From positions 62,001 through 126,000 of the forward strand of contig BDSI01000127.1 of NCBI GenBank assembly GCA_003117195.1: DNA of 64,000 nt. Reading direction: 5' to 3'. Positions 43,002 through 55,700 of this stretch are shown here, one piece after another. The DNA comes from Eudorina sp. 2006-703-Eu-15 (taxonomy: Eukaryota; Chlorophyta; Chlorophyceae; Chlamydomonadales; Volvocaceae). The translations under genes were made by a program, and so were the position numbers. The notes beneath the pieces were generated by a model. It searched no databases and was not told the DNA's origin. It was given only the letters and a program-made list of their open reading frames with translations. Each line of letters opens with the position of its first letter. Within the stretch, counting starts at the first letter, position 1.

Positions 43002-45344
43002 TCACTGGGCGCACATCGCCACCAGGGCTTTATCCTTGAGGGCCAGCAGCCCCTGCTTCAGATTTCGAGCAGCGCTGGCCAGCCGCCTCCGGAGCTTGCT
43101 GCTGCCCCGTCTGCGGCTCTTGGCATCCGCACCGCCGCACTGACCGCCGCCGCTGTCGCCGCCGGCGCCACCTGCTGTGGCCGGGTCCGCGACTTCGCTC
43201 GCGCTGCCCCCTCCGCCGCTTCGGCATGCTGCGATTGCGAAGCGGGAAGCCCTGTGGAACGACGGATTATCAGCCGCTGCGGCGGCGCAGCCGCTGCCGC
43301 CCGCGAGCTTGGCATCTCCAGCGGTGTCGAGCTTGCCACTGACATCTCCGCGAACGGGGTGTCGGGCGGGCCCGCTGGCCGCGCCAACCGCCGGTATTGG
43401 AATCGCGCCGCGCCGTTGGCGGTTGGTCGTTACTGAAACGGCTGCAGCAGCTGCCGCCGCCGTAGCGGACATGCTGAATTCCAGCGAACTTGTGGACATG
43501 TAGCAACTGGCGTCAACGGCCGTGCGGTGTGCGGCGCGGCACGCAGCCTGCCTCGTTCCGGGTGCTGAAAGGGACGTCAGTGAAGTCCCGCGCTTCGACC
43601 ACCAAGGCGCGGCGTTGGCGGCGGCGCGGGGGATGGCGTCGGCGATGACAACGACGGCCGGCCGGCCTGCGCCGAAGCAGCCCAGGATTTCATCACCGGG
43701 GGCGGACGCGGCGCCCGCCCCGCCCGGTCTGTCCGCCGCCAGGTCCTGGGGCGTCGGTATCACGAGTGACAGAAGCTGGCTGCTGTTGTACGGCAGCTCC
43801 AGCGCCGACGCTTGCGAGCTGAGGAGCACCTGGACGTGGCTGCCGCGGCCGCCCTCACTGATTGCGCTGCACTCCCAGCGGGGTGTTCCCGCCCGTTGCG
43901 TCATGATGCCGTGTCCGCCGCCAGGGTTACTCCACCCGCCGCTGCCGCCGCCGCCTACAGTCGCCGAGACGGCACCTCTGGGGTGGGGTGTCCCACGGGT
44001 GTCCCGCCCAGGGCCCGCAGCCGCACCGCCGCGGTCCCGCGGCCCCGTCGGCGCGTGTGACACGGGAGACGGGGCCCGTGTCTCGGACAGCAGCTCAAGG
44101 CCGTAGGTTGCGGGCAGGGTCCGCATGCCGCCTCCGCGGATGCGGCGATCCGTGGCGCGGCCTCCGTCGGATCCGTCCGAGTCCAGCACCGGCACCGGCA
44201 CCAGGCCCGACTCGTCGAGGAACGCGCCGATTGCGGATCGCATCGAGGCGGAGGGCGCCGACGGACTGCCGAACACACCGTACCCGCTGCCGCGGCCGTC
44301 GCGGAAGCGGCCGCGGCTGCGCTTGGGGCCTCCGCCATCGCCCCCGACGCCGCCGCGTCTGCTGCCCGAGTTATCCAACGTGTTGCGCAGGGATAAGGCC
44401 CGCGTGTGCGACAAATTCTGTCGGCAGCCTGCCTCAGAGACGGCGGCGGCGGCGGCACCGGGGCCGGCAGCTCGCGGACCGCCGCTGCGGTTGCCGAATT
44501 GACGATTCCAGAGGGAGTCCCGCTTGGGTGCCGAGCTCCCTGGACCGGGAGCGGCCGGCGGCGACAAGCAGTCCGGAGCGCCAGCCGCCGCGCCCGTGGC
44601 CACCCGCCGTCTCATGAAGACCCCAAGGCGAGTCCCGCCCATCGACAGCAGCCCGCCTGTCGGAAGCGATGACGAGGAGGGCGGGGACCGGAAAGCGGAG
44701 CCATGACCCGCGGGTCGGCTGTAGGAATCGGGACGCCCCGACCCCCCCGGTATGGACGGTGGCCGGAGCCCGCCGCTGATGTCGACCTCCAGGCCGCCCG
44801 CGAAGCTGTCCGCGTTGCCGCTGACGTCAAAGTCCGAGTACGGGTCGGCGCCGGCGTCGGAGTCGACTCCAGGGATATGCAGGCGGATCTGTGGGGGGTC
44901 CCGTCGCGGCGCCGGATCGGAGATCGTGGAGGGGTGCAGGTGGGCACAGGACGACGCGAGGAGACTGCCGTACGCGTCACTGCACTCGCCCGTGGAGCCC
45001 ATCATGCGACTCAGGCGGTGTGCGGAGCGCATGTGCAGGGAGGGACCCGCGGACCCGGGCAGCCGCATAAGGCCCCCTTGGGACTGGCGTTGCAGCGACG
45101 TCTGCTGCTGCCGCAGCGACGGCGCCGGCGGCGGGGGCAGCGGCTGAGCGGCCGCCGACGGCCCCCAACCGACGGACGCGGACGCCGCAGCCGCCGCCGT
45201 CTGCTGCGAATGGCTGAGGGCCAGATTGCCGACCCGGACGACCCGGTGCGCTGCCGCGGATGCGGACGGACCGCAGCAGGGAAGCCCGTCGCTCGGCACC
45301 ACCACCGCGGCTGCGGCGGCGGCGATGGCCCCCTGACGCCCCAT
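43002..45344 (-). CDS. Uncharacterised Ser/Gly/Ala-rich protein, long single exon
   Basis: An uninterrupted frame of 780 codons from ATG 45344. A splice-acceptor-like CTCTTTGCGCAG sits just before GAT-ATG, so 45344 may lie near the start of an internal or last exon, with the true start upstream. Composition is strongly disordered (Ser, Gly, Ala, Arg, Pro) with Ala runs. Acidic and hydrophobic islands include RLHIPGVDSDAGADPYSDF, FAGGLEVDISGG, TYGLELLSETRAPSP and VQVLLSSQASALELPYN. The last 40 residues are basic and probably helical (SSKLRRRLASAARNLKQ, then LLALKDKALVAMCAQ), which could bind membrane or nucleic acid. No catalytic motif or known domain was recognised. The codon use and length make a real coding exon likely; the function is unknown. 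Confidence 0.6.
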   Translation of the reverse strand: MGRQGAIAAAAAAVVVPSDGLPCCGPSASAAAHRVVRVGNLALSHSQQTAAAAASASVGWGPSAAAQPLPPPPAPSLRQQQTSLQRQSQGGLMRLPGSAGPSLHMRSAHRLSRMMGSTGECSDAYGSLLASSCAHLHPSTISDPAPRRDPPQIRLHIPGVDSDAGADPYSDFDVSGNADSFAGGLEVDISGGLRPPSIPGGSGRPDSYSRPAGHGSAFRSPPSSSSLPTGGLLSMGGTRLGVFMRRRVATGAAAGAPDCLSPPAAPGPGSSAPKRDSLWNRQFGNRSGGPRAAGPGAAAAAVSEAGCRQNLSHTRALSLRNTLDNSGSRRGGVGGDGGGPKRSRGRFRDGRGSGYGVFGSPSAPSASMRSAIGAFLDESGLVPVPVLDSDGSDGGRATDRRIRGGGMRTLPATYGLELLSETRAPSPVSHAPTGPRDRGGAAAGPGRDTRGTPHPRGAVSATVGGGGSGGWSNPGGGHGIMTQRAGTPRWECSAISEGGRGSHVQVLLSSQASALELPYNSSQLLSLVIPTPQDLAADRPGGAGAASAPGDEILGCFGAGRPAVVVIADAIPRAAANAAPWWSKRGTSLTSLSAPGTRQAACRAAHRTAVDASCYMSTSSLEFSMSATAAAAAAAVSVTTNRQRRGAIPIPAVGAASGPARHPVRGDVSGKLDTAGDAKLAGGSGCAAAAADNPSFHRASRFAIAACRSGGGGSASEVADPATAGGAGGDSGGGQCGGADAKSRRRGSSKLRRRLASAARNLKQGLLALKDKALVAMCAQ

Positions 45345-48300
45345 ATCCTGCGCAAAGAGACAGGGGGCCAAAACACCCACACATCACAACCGACGTAAGC
45401 GGGTGATCACGCAACCTCCCAACCTCCGCTCTTGGCGCCGAGTAGCAGCCGCACTGCAGCACATGCGTCGAACACCCAGCCCTGCCCATGCAAGCACGCA
45501 CAAACACAAAAACGCACGCACACACATATGTGTACACACACCCGTCGCAACGTTGCATCCTGGGCGGCGCAGGAGCTGGTTCGCGCTCTTCCTCAACGGG
45601 GAGGCTGGGGCTCCCAAGCCAACGTGATGTACGAGGTTCCGTACAGAGCTGAGCCTGTACGTCCAACCCCCTGACCCACCACGAGCCTCGAACCCTTCCT
45701 GCGGAGGTCCCGCTCCCGGTGCATCTCAGGTGCGGCACACAGCCCGTCAGACGCCGAGCGGCCGACCACGTTGCACTTCCGCTGTTGTTGCGCATGGCTT
45801 GGAAGTCGGGCCCGGTCCTGGAAGGTACTACCGGTCTCTTCATGCCTGGCCAGCTGGGTGCAGACCTGGGGCCGGTTACAACGTACCGTGCCAGTTGCGG
45901 ATTGCGTGGAATAACCCGAGAGGCGTTCACGTGGGTTTGGAGGGGGACAGGGGATCTAAGGATGCGGTTGGTTCGGCTAGCTAAGTCGAGTCACTCGGTG
46001 CCTGAGAAGGAAAGGCGAATGGCCGCGGTGGCAGGACTGGGCGCTGGGTCCAAGTGTACGGTGGGTGAGGTGCAGCGCGCGGGGCGGATTCATGCCGCGT
46101 TGGGCTGCTGGGAGGCTCTGGATCTGTCACCATATTCCGGGCGGTCCACCGGAGTTCACCAGCAACCGCGACAACGAGGATATGACCCGCGGCTCACACG
46201 AAGGATTTGTCAGAATGGATGCACAGCAGCCGTAATGGTGCTCATGCTGTGCTTGCGAACCGATGCCGATTGCCTCCATGGACGAGGGAAGCATTTCTAC
46301 CATTTACAAATCTATTGCCCTGAGGTTTCAAACGACATAAGTTAGTATTGCCCGCGCGAAAATTGAGTGATCGGTTTTCGTGGCCGCTGTGCGCGTTGTC
46401 AGGAGGGGCGAGGGTCCCCTGGGGTAATGTATGTGTGCGTGTCGCCGCTAGGTTGGCCGCGATGGGCGCATCAGCATTTGAGTCACCCCACAAAGCGCGA
46501 CGCGGCGGCAAGCAATGAATCGGCGGTGGGCAACCTTCCGTCACGGTCGTTATGGGTGATGATGGCCGAAATGGAAGGCCGCCAACTGAAAATATTTTGT
46601 CGGAAACTTGTATCCGGCGACTATTGTGCGCTTGTCGAACGAGCCAGACAGACCACCACAGAACGAGACAGACCGTGCTACGGATATCATACAATTGCAG
46701 CGTGAAGAACGGTGGCATTTCGCGCTCTTCAACCTTAACTCAAACGTCACCCTTATCCTACCTACCGGTCCACAATTCGTTTGCCGCGTGTCCGTCTGTT
46801 GGCGCCAGCCAGGGTTCTCTCCGTCCGTCCTGCCCTGGTTGCAGGGTATATCAGCTTGCATAGATATTTGAAAGTTTTGAAGCTGTCGGGATGACACATA
46901 AAAAAGACATGGGCTTACTGAGCCGCATCGCCACGATGCCATTCCCATCTATGGTATAGGAGCCATTCATAGTGCTCCACAGTATCATGTTGCATTGGAA
47001 TCGTCCTTGCGTGCTGTATGTTTTCGGCTTGTCAATAAGTCGTTCCGACATACCAGTACCAGCCGGTACCGTAACGCCTATCCGTACTGAAGCGTCGCGC
47101 CCGGGAACACGCAAGAACATTGCAAGAATTGCTCTAAAATGGCATCTAATATCCTAGATCACATTGTTACAATCATTGTCGTAGCTTTTCGAAGCCTAAA
47201 TGGTAAAATGATGGTGAGTGCAAAACTGCAGCTTCAAACTGAAGTCGTTGCACGTCTAACCCCGTTTATGTTCTTTTACCACATCTAGTCACGAGTAAGC
47301 TGTGTGGTTTTATTCATTCGGACATGCGGGAACGAATTCATTCATCTGCGACCTCGATGCAATTTACCGTCAACACAAACAGGTTTTTTGAATTCACACT
47401 GAATCGGTGATCGAAGCTACAGATTTTTGTGACAACGATTTGCGTTCCGTGCTTGTGAGCCAAGGAATGTCGGAACAGGAAAACCCGCCGATTTACCTGC
47501 AAGGCCCTACCTGCAAGGCAAGGCCAGGCGAATCGCCACAACGCAATATAACCATATCAGAATATGGTACAATCATACGCTAGGAATTCGCTTTCTCTTG
47601 TCGAGCCTCCACCACACCTTCCAGCAAGCGATAGGACCGGAGAGCAACCACGACACAACCGCGACAAACAGGATATCTAAAATATGACATCCTGTTACAC
47701 CTTGGACATGGCCAACTTGCTCTCGTAACCGTTGGTCACATGAATTCTGCATGGCAGTATCGGGGTGGAGAGCCGAGCTGGACGCATTGCTTCCATCACA
47801 TGACGCTCATTCATTCACTAAATCAGGCATCAGCGCATCCATGAGTATCTGTGCCGGTGATGAACTTGAGACCGTGTGAGCATGCTCATGCCTCCCCTTT
47901 CAGACCGGTTACGCAGGCCATGAAGGTCGCGCAGCAGCCAACGCACTCCTCCCTCGTGACGGCCTCCTCCCTCGTGGCCACAGCAGCCCGTAGACATTTC
48001 ATGATTAGGTACCACCAGCGCCCATCGCAGACCGTCAGAGCCCACACGTCAGGCAAATCCTTTAAGAGGGATACATACTGCAGACGAGCCGATGCCCATG
48101 CCGAATAGCTCATTGCGGGGGTTGGACTCGAGGGATTGCTGATCTGGCAGTAGCCTGCTGGGTACGACCTGGGCCGTGCTGCACCGTCCTCGCTCCGGAA
48201 GCGAAAACTAAATACAATCTGTCTCTTGACCCTTGACTTGATGTTATTAAGAAACGCGGCATGGGCGCCGGAGATGAGTCACCATGCTTTGGCTGCCCAC

Positions 48301-49792
48301 CTGTGCCAACCTGCCTTGTCCCCCACCGGCCCAGCAACCATCGTGCCGCTACCCCTTCCTTAACTCGATATTCCAGCCATTTGCAATGTCTGCTGACGCA
48401 GCAGCGGGACGAGGGTAAGCTATAAGGAAACAATCCTCCTGTTGAGCAGCCGGCAAGGATACAATGCCTTGCTGCAGAGGCTGCAGCGAGCCAGAGTGAG
48501 CTCAGTAGGCCTGCGTTAGGCAGCTTGAAGTCTTGTCGACGCTGTCATGAAGGGCACCGAAAACTCAATAGTGGTATATTTCGTGCCAAGCGAACTAAGC
48601 GCCGACCCAAAGGCGCAATTTAACGAGGCGGCAGCAAGCAGTGCGTCGTTGCATTGCAAAGCAAACATCCAACGTGTGCAATTGGTCTTAAACAAAGGAT
48701 TGCCGTTCGATATCTGATCCTACCGATCACCGGACACCCGATGCACCAACAGGGCGTCATAGGCCAGCACAGTAGCCAGCGTAGCACGGTAGCCAGCGTA
48801 GCACGCTGCCCGCTTATCTCTAATGCATGACCAGCCTATGGGTGGAACGTAAGGTGCCGCTGAGGCAAGCGGCCAAACCGGAGGCATAGTGGAAGACCGC
48901 GCGTCACAGCATAACTACCGTATGTGGTATGAGCTTTCCGTAGTAAAATCTTTTCGAAGCAACGTACAGTGGCCTCATGCGCATCGCATCACGCCAGGCG
49001 ATGATGCACTCCAGTGACACGCCCTGTGCCATCAGCTGTGTATCCTTGCAGCAGATACTTTGGCTGCATAAATTTAACAGCTCGTTAAACATCAAATGTA
49101 TCGAAGTCAGCACATGTAATGCGACAACTTCCAGTGCAGTGACAGAGACAGAGACTTTCCATACGCAATAGACATCCGTCGCAAAGCATCTTGCTGATAG
49201 CTTCAACGTGTCAAGTGCGCAGAACACATACTCTAAGTTGTAAGCTCCGGTACGCTAAAGATGGATGGAAAGTATACGGCATCGCAAAAATAGCATCGTA
49301 CAGTACGGCCCTCGCAAGGCTGGCCAAAGAAACAACAGTAGAGCACAGCGGATGATAATCAGCTTATGACGGATTCGTTGTCATGCTTGCAGACGGAAAG
49401 ACAGCATTTAGAGCCTCTGTTCGTCCGAGTTTACAAACCAGCTGAGCTGAGGTTCATGGGAACATATTTAAGGTGCTCATATTGAGGTTTTGGCCTGTGA
49501 GGGTCTCGGTGGCCGTGGCGAGGGCTGTCATTTCGACCGCCCTGGCCAACGCGGCGAAGAAGCCGTTGGCGTCTCCATCGCCATGAGAGCAGGGTGCACT
49601 TGCACCTCAAGCTGCTTGGGGTGCTCGGTTTCATAGGTGGGTGGACCCCGGTAACTCCTGTACCCGAGCGCTCTCACGTCATACTGGCGAACAAACCTCC
49701 TTGGTATTCCGACTTTCTGTATATATTTGAGTCGCGTGGGGAAGGTGTTGAACGTCGTTTATGCGTTGTCGTGTAGGAGCTGGCTCTCTACA
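45345..49792. other. Large intergenic interval upstream of the SANT-protein gene
   Basis: About 4.4 kb, lower in GC than the genes, especially 46900-49400. No gene is recognised. Weak minus-strand candidates are 47886-48113 (75 codons from a real ATG, with KDLPDVWALTVCDGRWW) and 48904-49227 (107 codons, no ATG, with SLECIIAWRDAMRMRP). A plus-strand frame at 45719-46345 has no features. Short direct repeats occur near 48770-48805 (GTAGCCAGCGTAGCAC twice) and 50085-50112 (TGCCTGTTATGA twice, inside the next gene's first intron). Confidence 0.4.
49720..49727 (+). promoter_or_regulatory. TATA-like box upstream of the SANT-protein gene
   Basis: TATATATT about 66 bases before the chosen ATG at 49793, in a fairly AT-rich flank. 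The position would fit a short 5' UTR. Confidence 0.3.
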
Positions 49793-52700
49793 ATGGAAGA
49801 CGGTCGAGAGGCCTATCGTAGGGGACTTGCGCACGGCCGCTTGCATTCGTATGAAGGCCCGGCCTCTCCGAGGGATCAGTTCTACGGGGCCCCACTGCGC
49901 GAGAGCCGCGACGTCTTCAGGCGTCCGTCCTATACCTTCACTTCTCTTGGTCGTGCTGGTACGCCACAACAACCTTTAACCTCGTGGCCTTGGAAAGCTG
50001 AATCGGGGGTGTTTACAGGGGTATACAGGTGTCTTGAGGAGCAAGGGACCGGTGCTCAATGTTGTCCGTCTTAGTGAAGTGAAGACATGCCTGTTATGAT
50101 GCCTGTTATGATTGTTTCTCCAAAGAGGACGTCTGTTGGAGTTTGACAGCAAAGTTATGGCGCGCCGCCTTTGACGCCCTGCTGATGCGGCTTGTGTGCA
50201 GGCAACTTCAATGGACCGAATGGACCTGTCTCGCCAGACCGTGAACGTCCGAGGGGTTACTCGCCTGAGCGGCGTCCATATTCACCCGAGCACGACCGTC
50301 GCGCTTATTCGCCAGAACGACCTGACAGAGACCGTGTTCCTCGATATCAGCTGCAGGTGAAACGCGGATCTCTTGTTGGTCTGCACTTGAAACAGAGCTG
50401 TTGTGAAAGTTAAGGTGGATATCTTTGCAAGTTACGGACTGAAGTTGTACGACGGCCGCGAAGCTAGAATTGCAGGAACGCAATTCATGAATCCTTGATG
50501 TGATAATTGATTGAAACATCGCGTGGTGCTGACTTGGTACTAACGGTCCTAGCATTCTTTGTGGGCACTTTTGCGCAGGAACGTGGTAACTGCCACCGGC
50601 AACGTGACGAGGCGTTCCGGCGCGACGCCTACGGGTACCGCGGTGACGACTCCCGCCCGTCCGTCAGATCACGGGACCCGTCACCCGACCATCACCACAA
50701 TCATTATCACGGCGGCCGCGATCAGCTGCAGCCGCTGCGCGACCGTGGGGGCCCAGACCTGGAGCCACACTTGCGGGTCACCAGTCGTGAAGGCACACCG
50801 TTAGATAGCTGGGGCGTTGAGCGCGGCACCAAGTTGCCCCTCATGCCGTCCATGCCATCACACGGTCACAGCAATTCTCGCGGCGGAGGCGGTGGAGGCG
50901 GCCATCGGGGTGGCAGCAACAGCTCTGGCTCGCTCCGGGGCGCCGCGAACGACTTTCCGGAGAACGGTGCAGCCAACGGCGACCTAGAGGCCGGAGAGGT
51001 GGCGCCGGGGCCGGGGCCGGGGCCCCGCGGTGATCACACGCGGCCATCCCCAGATCATCACCACAACCATCACTACTCCTCACATCATTATCACCACCAC
51101 TCGTCATACCACAACCATCACGGTCACCATTCCGCTGGTCCGACGCTTGGCGCGGGACCTGGATCAGTCGGCGGCACCAGTTCACATCACAGTCATCATG
51201 GTCCTCACCGCGCTTCATCTAGTGCCTTGCTTTCGGCCCGGGGAGGCGGCTCCTCGGGTGGCTGGGAGTCAAGGAGTGCCGGGCTGGGATCTGGACAGGG
51301 GTCAGGTCATCGGGAGGGACCACCACCGCCACCGCCGAGGGAAGGAGGGGGTCGGGAGCCGGTGAACGATTCGAATCGCGACGGCCCCATGGGTCGAGGT
51401 GAGGGAGGAAGCAGCCGTGAGGCGGGAATGCGAGATGGCGGGAGTCGTGGTGACCCACGGGACAGCTCCAAGGTCGCATACCGCACCTCGTCGCTGTCGA
51501 GCGGCATGTCGCAAGGCCAACCGCCGCGTGACGGTCAGGGTCGGACGGAAGCCGGCTCGGGGCGTGACGGGTCTCTATCAGGCCGTGAGCGGGACCGTGA
51601 ACGGGACCGAGAACGGGACCGCGAAAGGGAACGGGACCGGGAACGCGACCGGGACCGGGACCGAGAAAGAGACAAGGGTCCGACTGGGAGCTCCTCGCAT
51701 ATGGCGCGGTCTTCCAGTCAAGGTGTCGCTGTGGCCTCGCCAGGGCAGTCACCGCGGCGCACCGGCAGCGACACGGCGGTCGGGCAAGGTACGGGCGCGG
51801 GTGGCGGCGGCGGCAGCGGGGAAGTGCAACAGGGTCCACCTGCCGTTTCGGCATTGGAGCGCATGCGCGAGGTGGGAGGATCCAGCGAGCAGCAACAACC
51901 GCTTTCAGGTCAACAGCAGCAGCAGCGAGGGGGCTCGGCGGGGCAGTCGCCGCAGCAGCAACAACTGCCGCAACAGAATTCGTCGGCGGATCGGCGCTTG
52001 AGCTCCGGCACTGCTGCACCTGGTGCAGCCGCGGGTGGTGCACCGGAGGCTGCACCAGCAGCCAGCGGTGCAGGCAACCTTCCGTCGCCGTCATCGGGGC
52101 CTGACACAGAGCGGCGTGCCAACCAAGCAACGGCCGAGTCCGACCGGCGGTTCGGCAGCGGCGCCACGAATCGGAAGGCGAGCGGCAGTTCCGGCCAGGT
52201 GCAGGGGTCGGATGCGTTGGCTGCGCCGGCGAGGATCTCAGTTGCCGGCACCGCAACGACACGCTTGGATGCAGCCTCCGCCGGTACTCCTTCAGCCCCG
52301 GCAGCATCAGCAGCCGCGGCGGCTGCGGCTGCGACAGGTGCGGCCCTGGCCCCGGCGGCGCCTCAGCCAGACGCGGAAGCCAAGGCGCTGGAGGATGCGG
52401 CGCAGCGCCGGCAAGGGCGAGTTTCATGGCCGGGGCAGGCGCAAGCGTCGACGCGGGCTCCTTCCGATGTGGCCGGCGCTGGTGCCGAAGCGTCAGCGGC
52501 GCCGGCTGCAGCTGCAGCGCCGGCAGCTGCAGAACCCAGCTCGGCAGCAGCCGCGTCCGCGGTAGCTGCGGCGCCGTCGACTGTGTGCTCACCTCCGACT
52601 ACAACGGTTAAGAGGCCCAGCAGCGCGGATGGGGCAGCTGCGGCGCCGAGCGGGGTCCCCACCGCGCCTACCGTGGACAGTGCTCCGGACAGCGCTGCCG

Positions 52701-55700
52701 GCGCAGCAGCTGCTGCCGGGTTAGGTCAGTCGTGTACGGTGCCGATGGAGACGGAGCCGGGGGAATCGCCGCGCCCATGCAAACCTCAGACCGCTTGCCC
52801 GTCCCTACCGCCAGCCGCGGACTCGGAGTTCCAGCCGCCGGCTGCAGCCGCTGGTGCAGCAGCATCTCCCATTCATTCGCCGGGCAAGCCGTCAGCCATC
52901 GCCATTGCTTCGCTGACGTACCCATCCGGCGCTGCTGAGCCGTCGCCATCTGGGTTGGCGCCGGGGCCAGCACAGCCCCCGTCGGAACCCCACCAGCAGT
53001 CGCCACCGCCGCCGACGCAACAGCAGCAACATCAAGCGGACGCTTCTGCGCCATCTGCCAATCTGCTTCCGCCTGTCCCATCGCCGTCAGCACCTGCAGC
53101 CGCTGGTCGGGAGGAGGCCGCAGTTGCAGCAAACGGAGGCGGCGGTGGGGCGATGGAACGGGCCGGCTCAGCAACTGCGCCAGGCGGTGCGTCGGGAGCG
53201 GCTGCTGGCGCCTCGGCGGCAGGGGGCGCCGCGGGGGCAGGTGAGGACGCGGGCGCGACTGAGAAGAAGAGCGGCCTCAGCATACGTCGCTTCGGCTTTG
53301 GCCGCGCGCGGAGGTCCATGCCTGCCAAGGCGGCAGGCGGCGAGGGTGCGCCCGAGGACGGTGAATTGCCGGCAGCGGGGTCACTTGAGCGGGCGCCATC
53401 CAGCACGACGCGTGCGCAACCGCCGAGTGAGATGGCCGACGCGGAAGTGGCGGCAGGTGCCGCTGCTGCTGCGGGTGCGAGTGTGGGTGCCGGCGGCGCG
53501 CCCGTGGGAGCGCTGGGACCTGGGCCGCCAGGCGGGGGCAATCCTTTCGGACGAGAGTCGTTTATGGCCTTCGCGCCGTCGTTGGCCGTGCCGGACCCCG
53601 CGGGCGTGGCGCCGGGGCTAACGCCGGGCGCCATGGCCACCCCGCGGGCGGCATCGACGCCGGGGCTCATGATGACGCCAGCCGCGACGTCGCTAACGCC
53701 TGGTGGGGTGTACTTCTCCCACGGCGGCGGCGGCAGCTACACACCGCAGTACGGTGCCCCTGGGCCATTTCAGCTGACGTCACCTGCGGGCCTGCCGGTT
53801 GCAACGCCCGGCGTCACAGCGGCGATGACGCCGGGGGCGGGGGCATTTGCCACGCCGCTGGTGACGAGGACCTCCTCATTGACGAGCGGCGGCGTGGCGG
53901 CGCCTCCTCTGGCCGGCGGCCCCGCTGGGCCAGCCGGCAGCTGCGTTGCTCCCATGGAAGTGGATGGCGTGAATGCTACTGCCTCGCCAGAGATTGTACA
54001 TAAGATGCAGCAGTTACAGCAGGGTTCGGCTGACGGGGCGGCGGGCAGCAAGGGCACGGCTGAGACAGTTGCCGGCCTGTCGCTGCGGATTGAGCATTTG
54101 GAGACGGAGATCACGGAATTGGAGCACAAGTTGGGGGCACTGATTTCAGAGTCCCGCCAGGCACAGGTCGACGCGTCAGAGCTGGCCGCGGAGGTGGGGA
54201 ACCTGGAGGAACAGCTGCTGGAGGACTCGTCGGAGGACGACGGCGGCAGCGACGGCGAGGACGACGACGGCGGCGGCGTCGACGCGGGGATTAGCGGCGC
54301 GCCCGGTGAGTCAAAGGCGGGTCAGCCGGCGGCGGTGGATGCGGACGCCGATGTCGCTGCGGGTGTGGACCGCAGCGGTGGCAGCGCGACGAGCGCCAGC
54401 GGCGGTGCCGCCGCAGCCGTCACCTCTCGTCCGGAGGCGCTGGACCCTCCGCCCTTGTCAGCGAGAGAGGAGTCGCCGGAGGCGCGGCCTGGGGGCACGC
54501 CGGCGGCGGCGGCAGCCGGCGCGGAGCAGCCCACCGGTCCGGACAGCGGTGATGGCACGACCCAGATGGAGGTTGACATGGACGGCGCTGCGGAGGCGGC
54601 GGAGGAGGATGGTGACGAGGCCGCCCTGGTGGCCAAGACGCAGGACGCCGAGGAGGCCGCCGCTGCGGCGGCTGCCGGTGCCGCGCCCATGAAGCCCCGA
54701 GGCCGGCCACGGTCCACCGCCAAGGCGCGCGCTGCCGAGGCGGCGGCGGCGGCCGCCGCCGCCGCCGCGGACACCCGCCGTAAGGCCCTCGAGCACCAGA
54801 CCCGCGTGCCACCTGATGGCCTGTTGCACCTGCCGTTGGCCCAGTTCAAGCCGCGCATGATGGACTTCCAGCGGCGGGCTGTCGCGGCGGCGCGGGAGGA
54901 GGTGCTGCGGCTGCTGCCGGACGTGTTGGCGGACCGGGTGCGGGAGGCCGTGGAGGCGGCCGCGGCGCAGCAGTCGCGCATGGCGAGCGCGGCACCGTTG
55001 CCAGGAGGCGGACGGTGGGCGGTGATGGTGCCGCTGGTGCATGTCCGCGTGGAGCCCATGTACCGCCAACCCGAGGTGAGGACCCGGCTCTTGGAGGCAT
55101 ACGCCTCTTGTCGGGTGCGGCGGCCGGTGATTGTGTCTTGATTCAGGTGTTTGCCCAGCCGGCGCCGAGTACTATGGTGTGCGCCTCCCCGGGTGGCCTG
55201 TGTACGGCGGGGTTGTGTGGCGTTGGGTTGGATACCGGGAAGGGCCCTGCTCGGTCTGTCGGTGACCTGCCCTAGATGTTGGGCTTGCGCGCTGCGAGGC
55301 GGGCGCGTGCTGGTTCTGGTTGCATGTGGCGGATTGGACCAACGGGTTGTTGGTGTCCCGTACGAGTGAGCGACGGGTCGGCCCCCTCGCCCTGGCCCTG
55401 GCCCTGGGTGGTCTGTGCTCCTCCCCCCCCCCCGCAGGATATCCCGGCCTTTCACGCCAACACCCAGCGCCATCTGGAGGTCCGGGACGCAGTCGGGCGC
55501 TACCTGCGCCAGCGGCGGCAGCTCGTGACAGCCAAGCACAGCGTGCTGGTGGAGCACTACGCCAGAAACATGGCCTCGTACAAATCGTACATACAGACCG
55601 GTGGGTCAAGCCGCTGCCCTGCTCGCGCATCGGATTATAGTTCCAAGCCCGCGGACGGACTAGCCATTTTGGAAATGGCCTGCGCTTGCAGAACTTTCCG

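Noticed and set aside
44977..45930. A 317-codon minus-strand frame overlapping the 5' part of the unknown gene
   Set aside because: Its right half is in a different frame from the long 780-codon exon and has GC-driven composition. It was kept out except as a hint that an upstream exon may exist.
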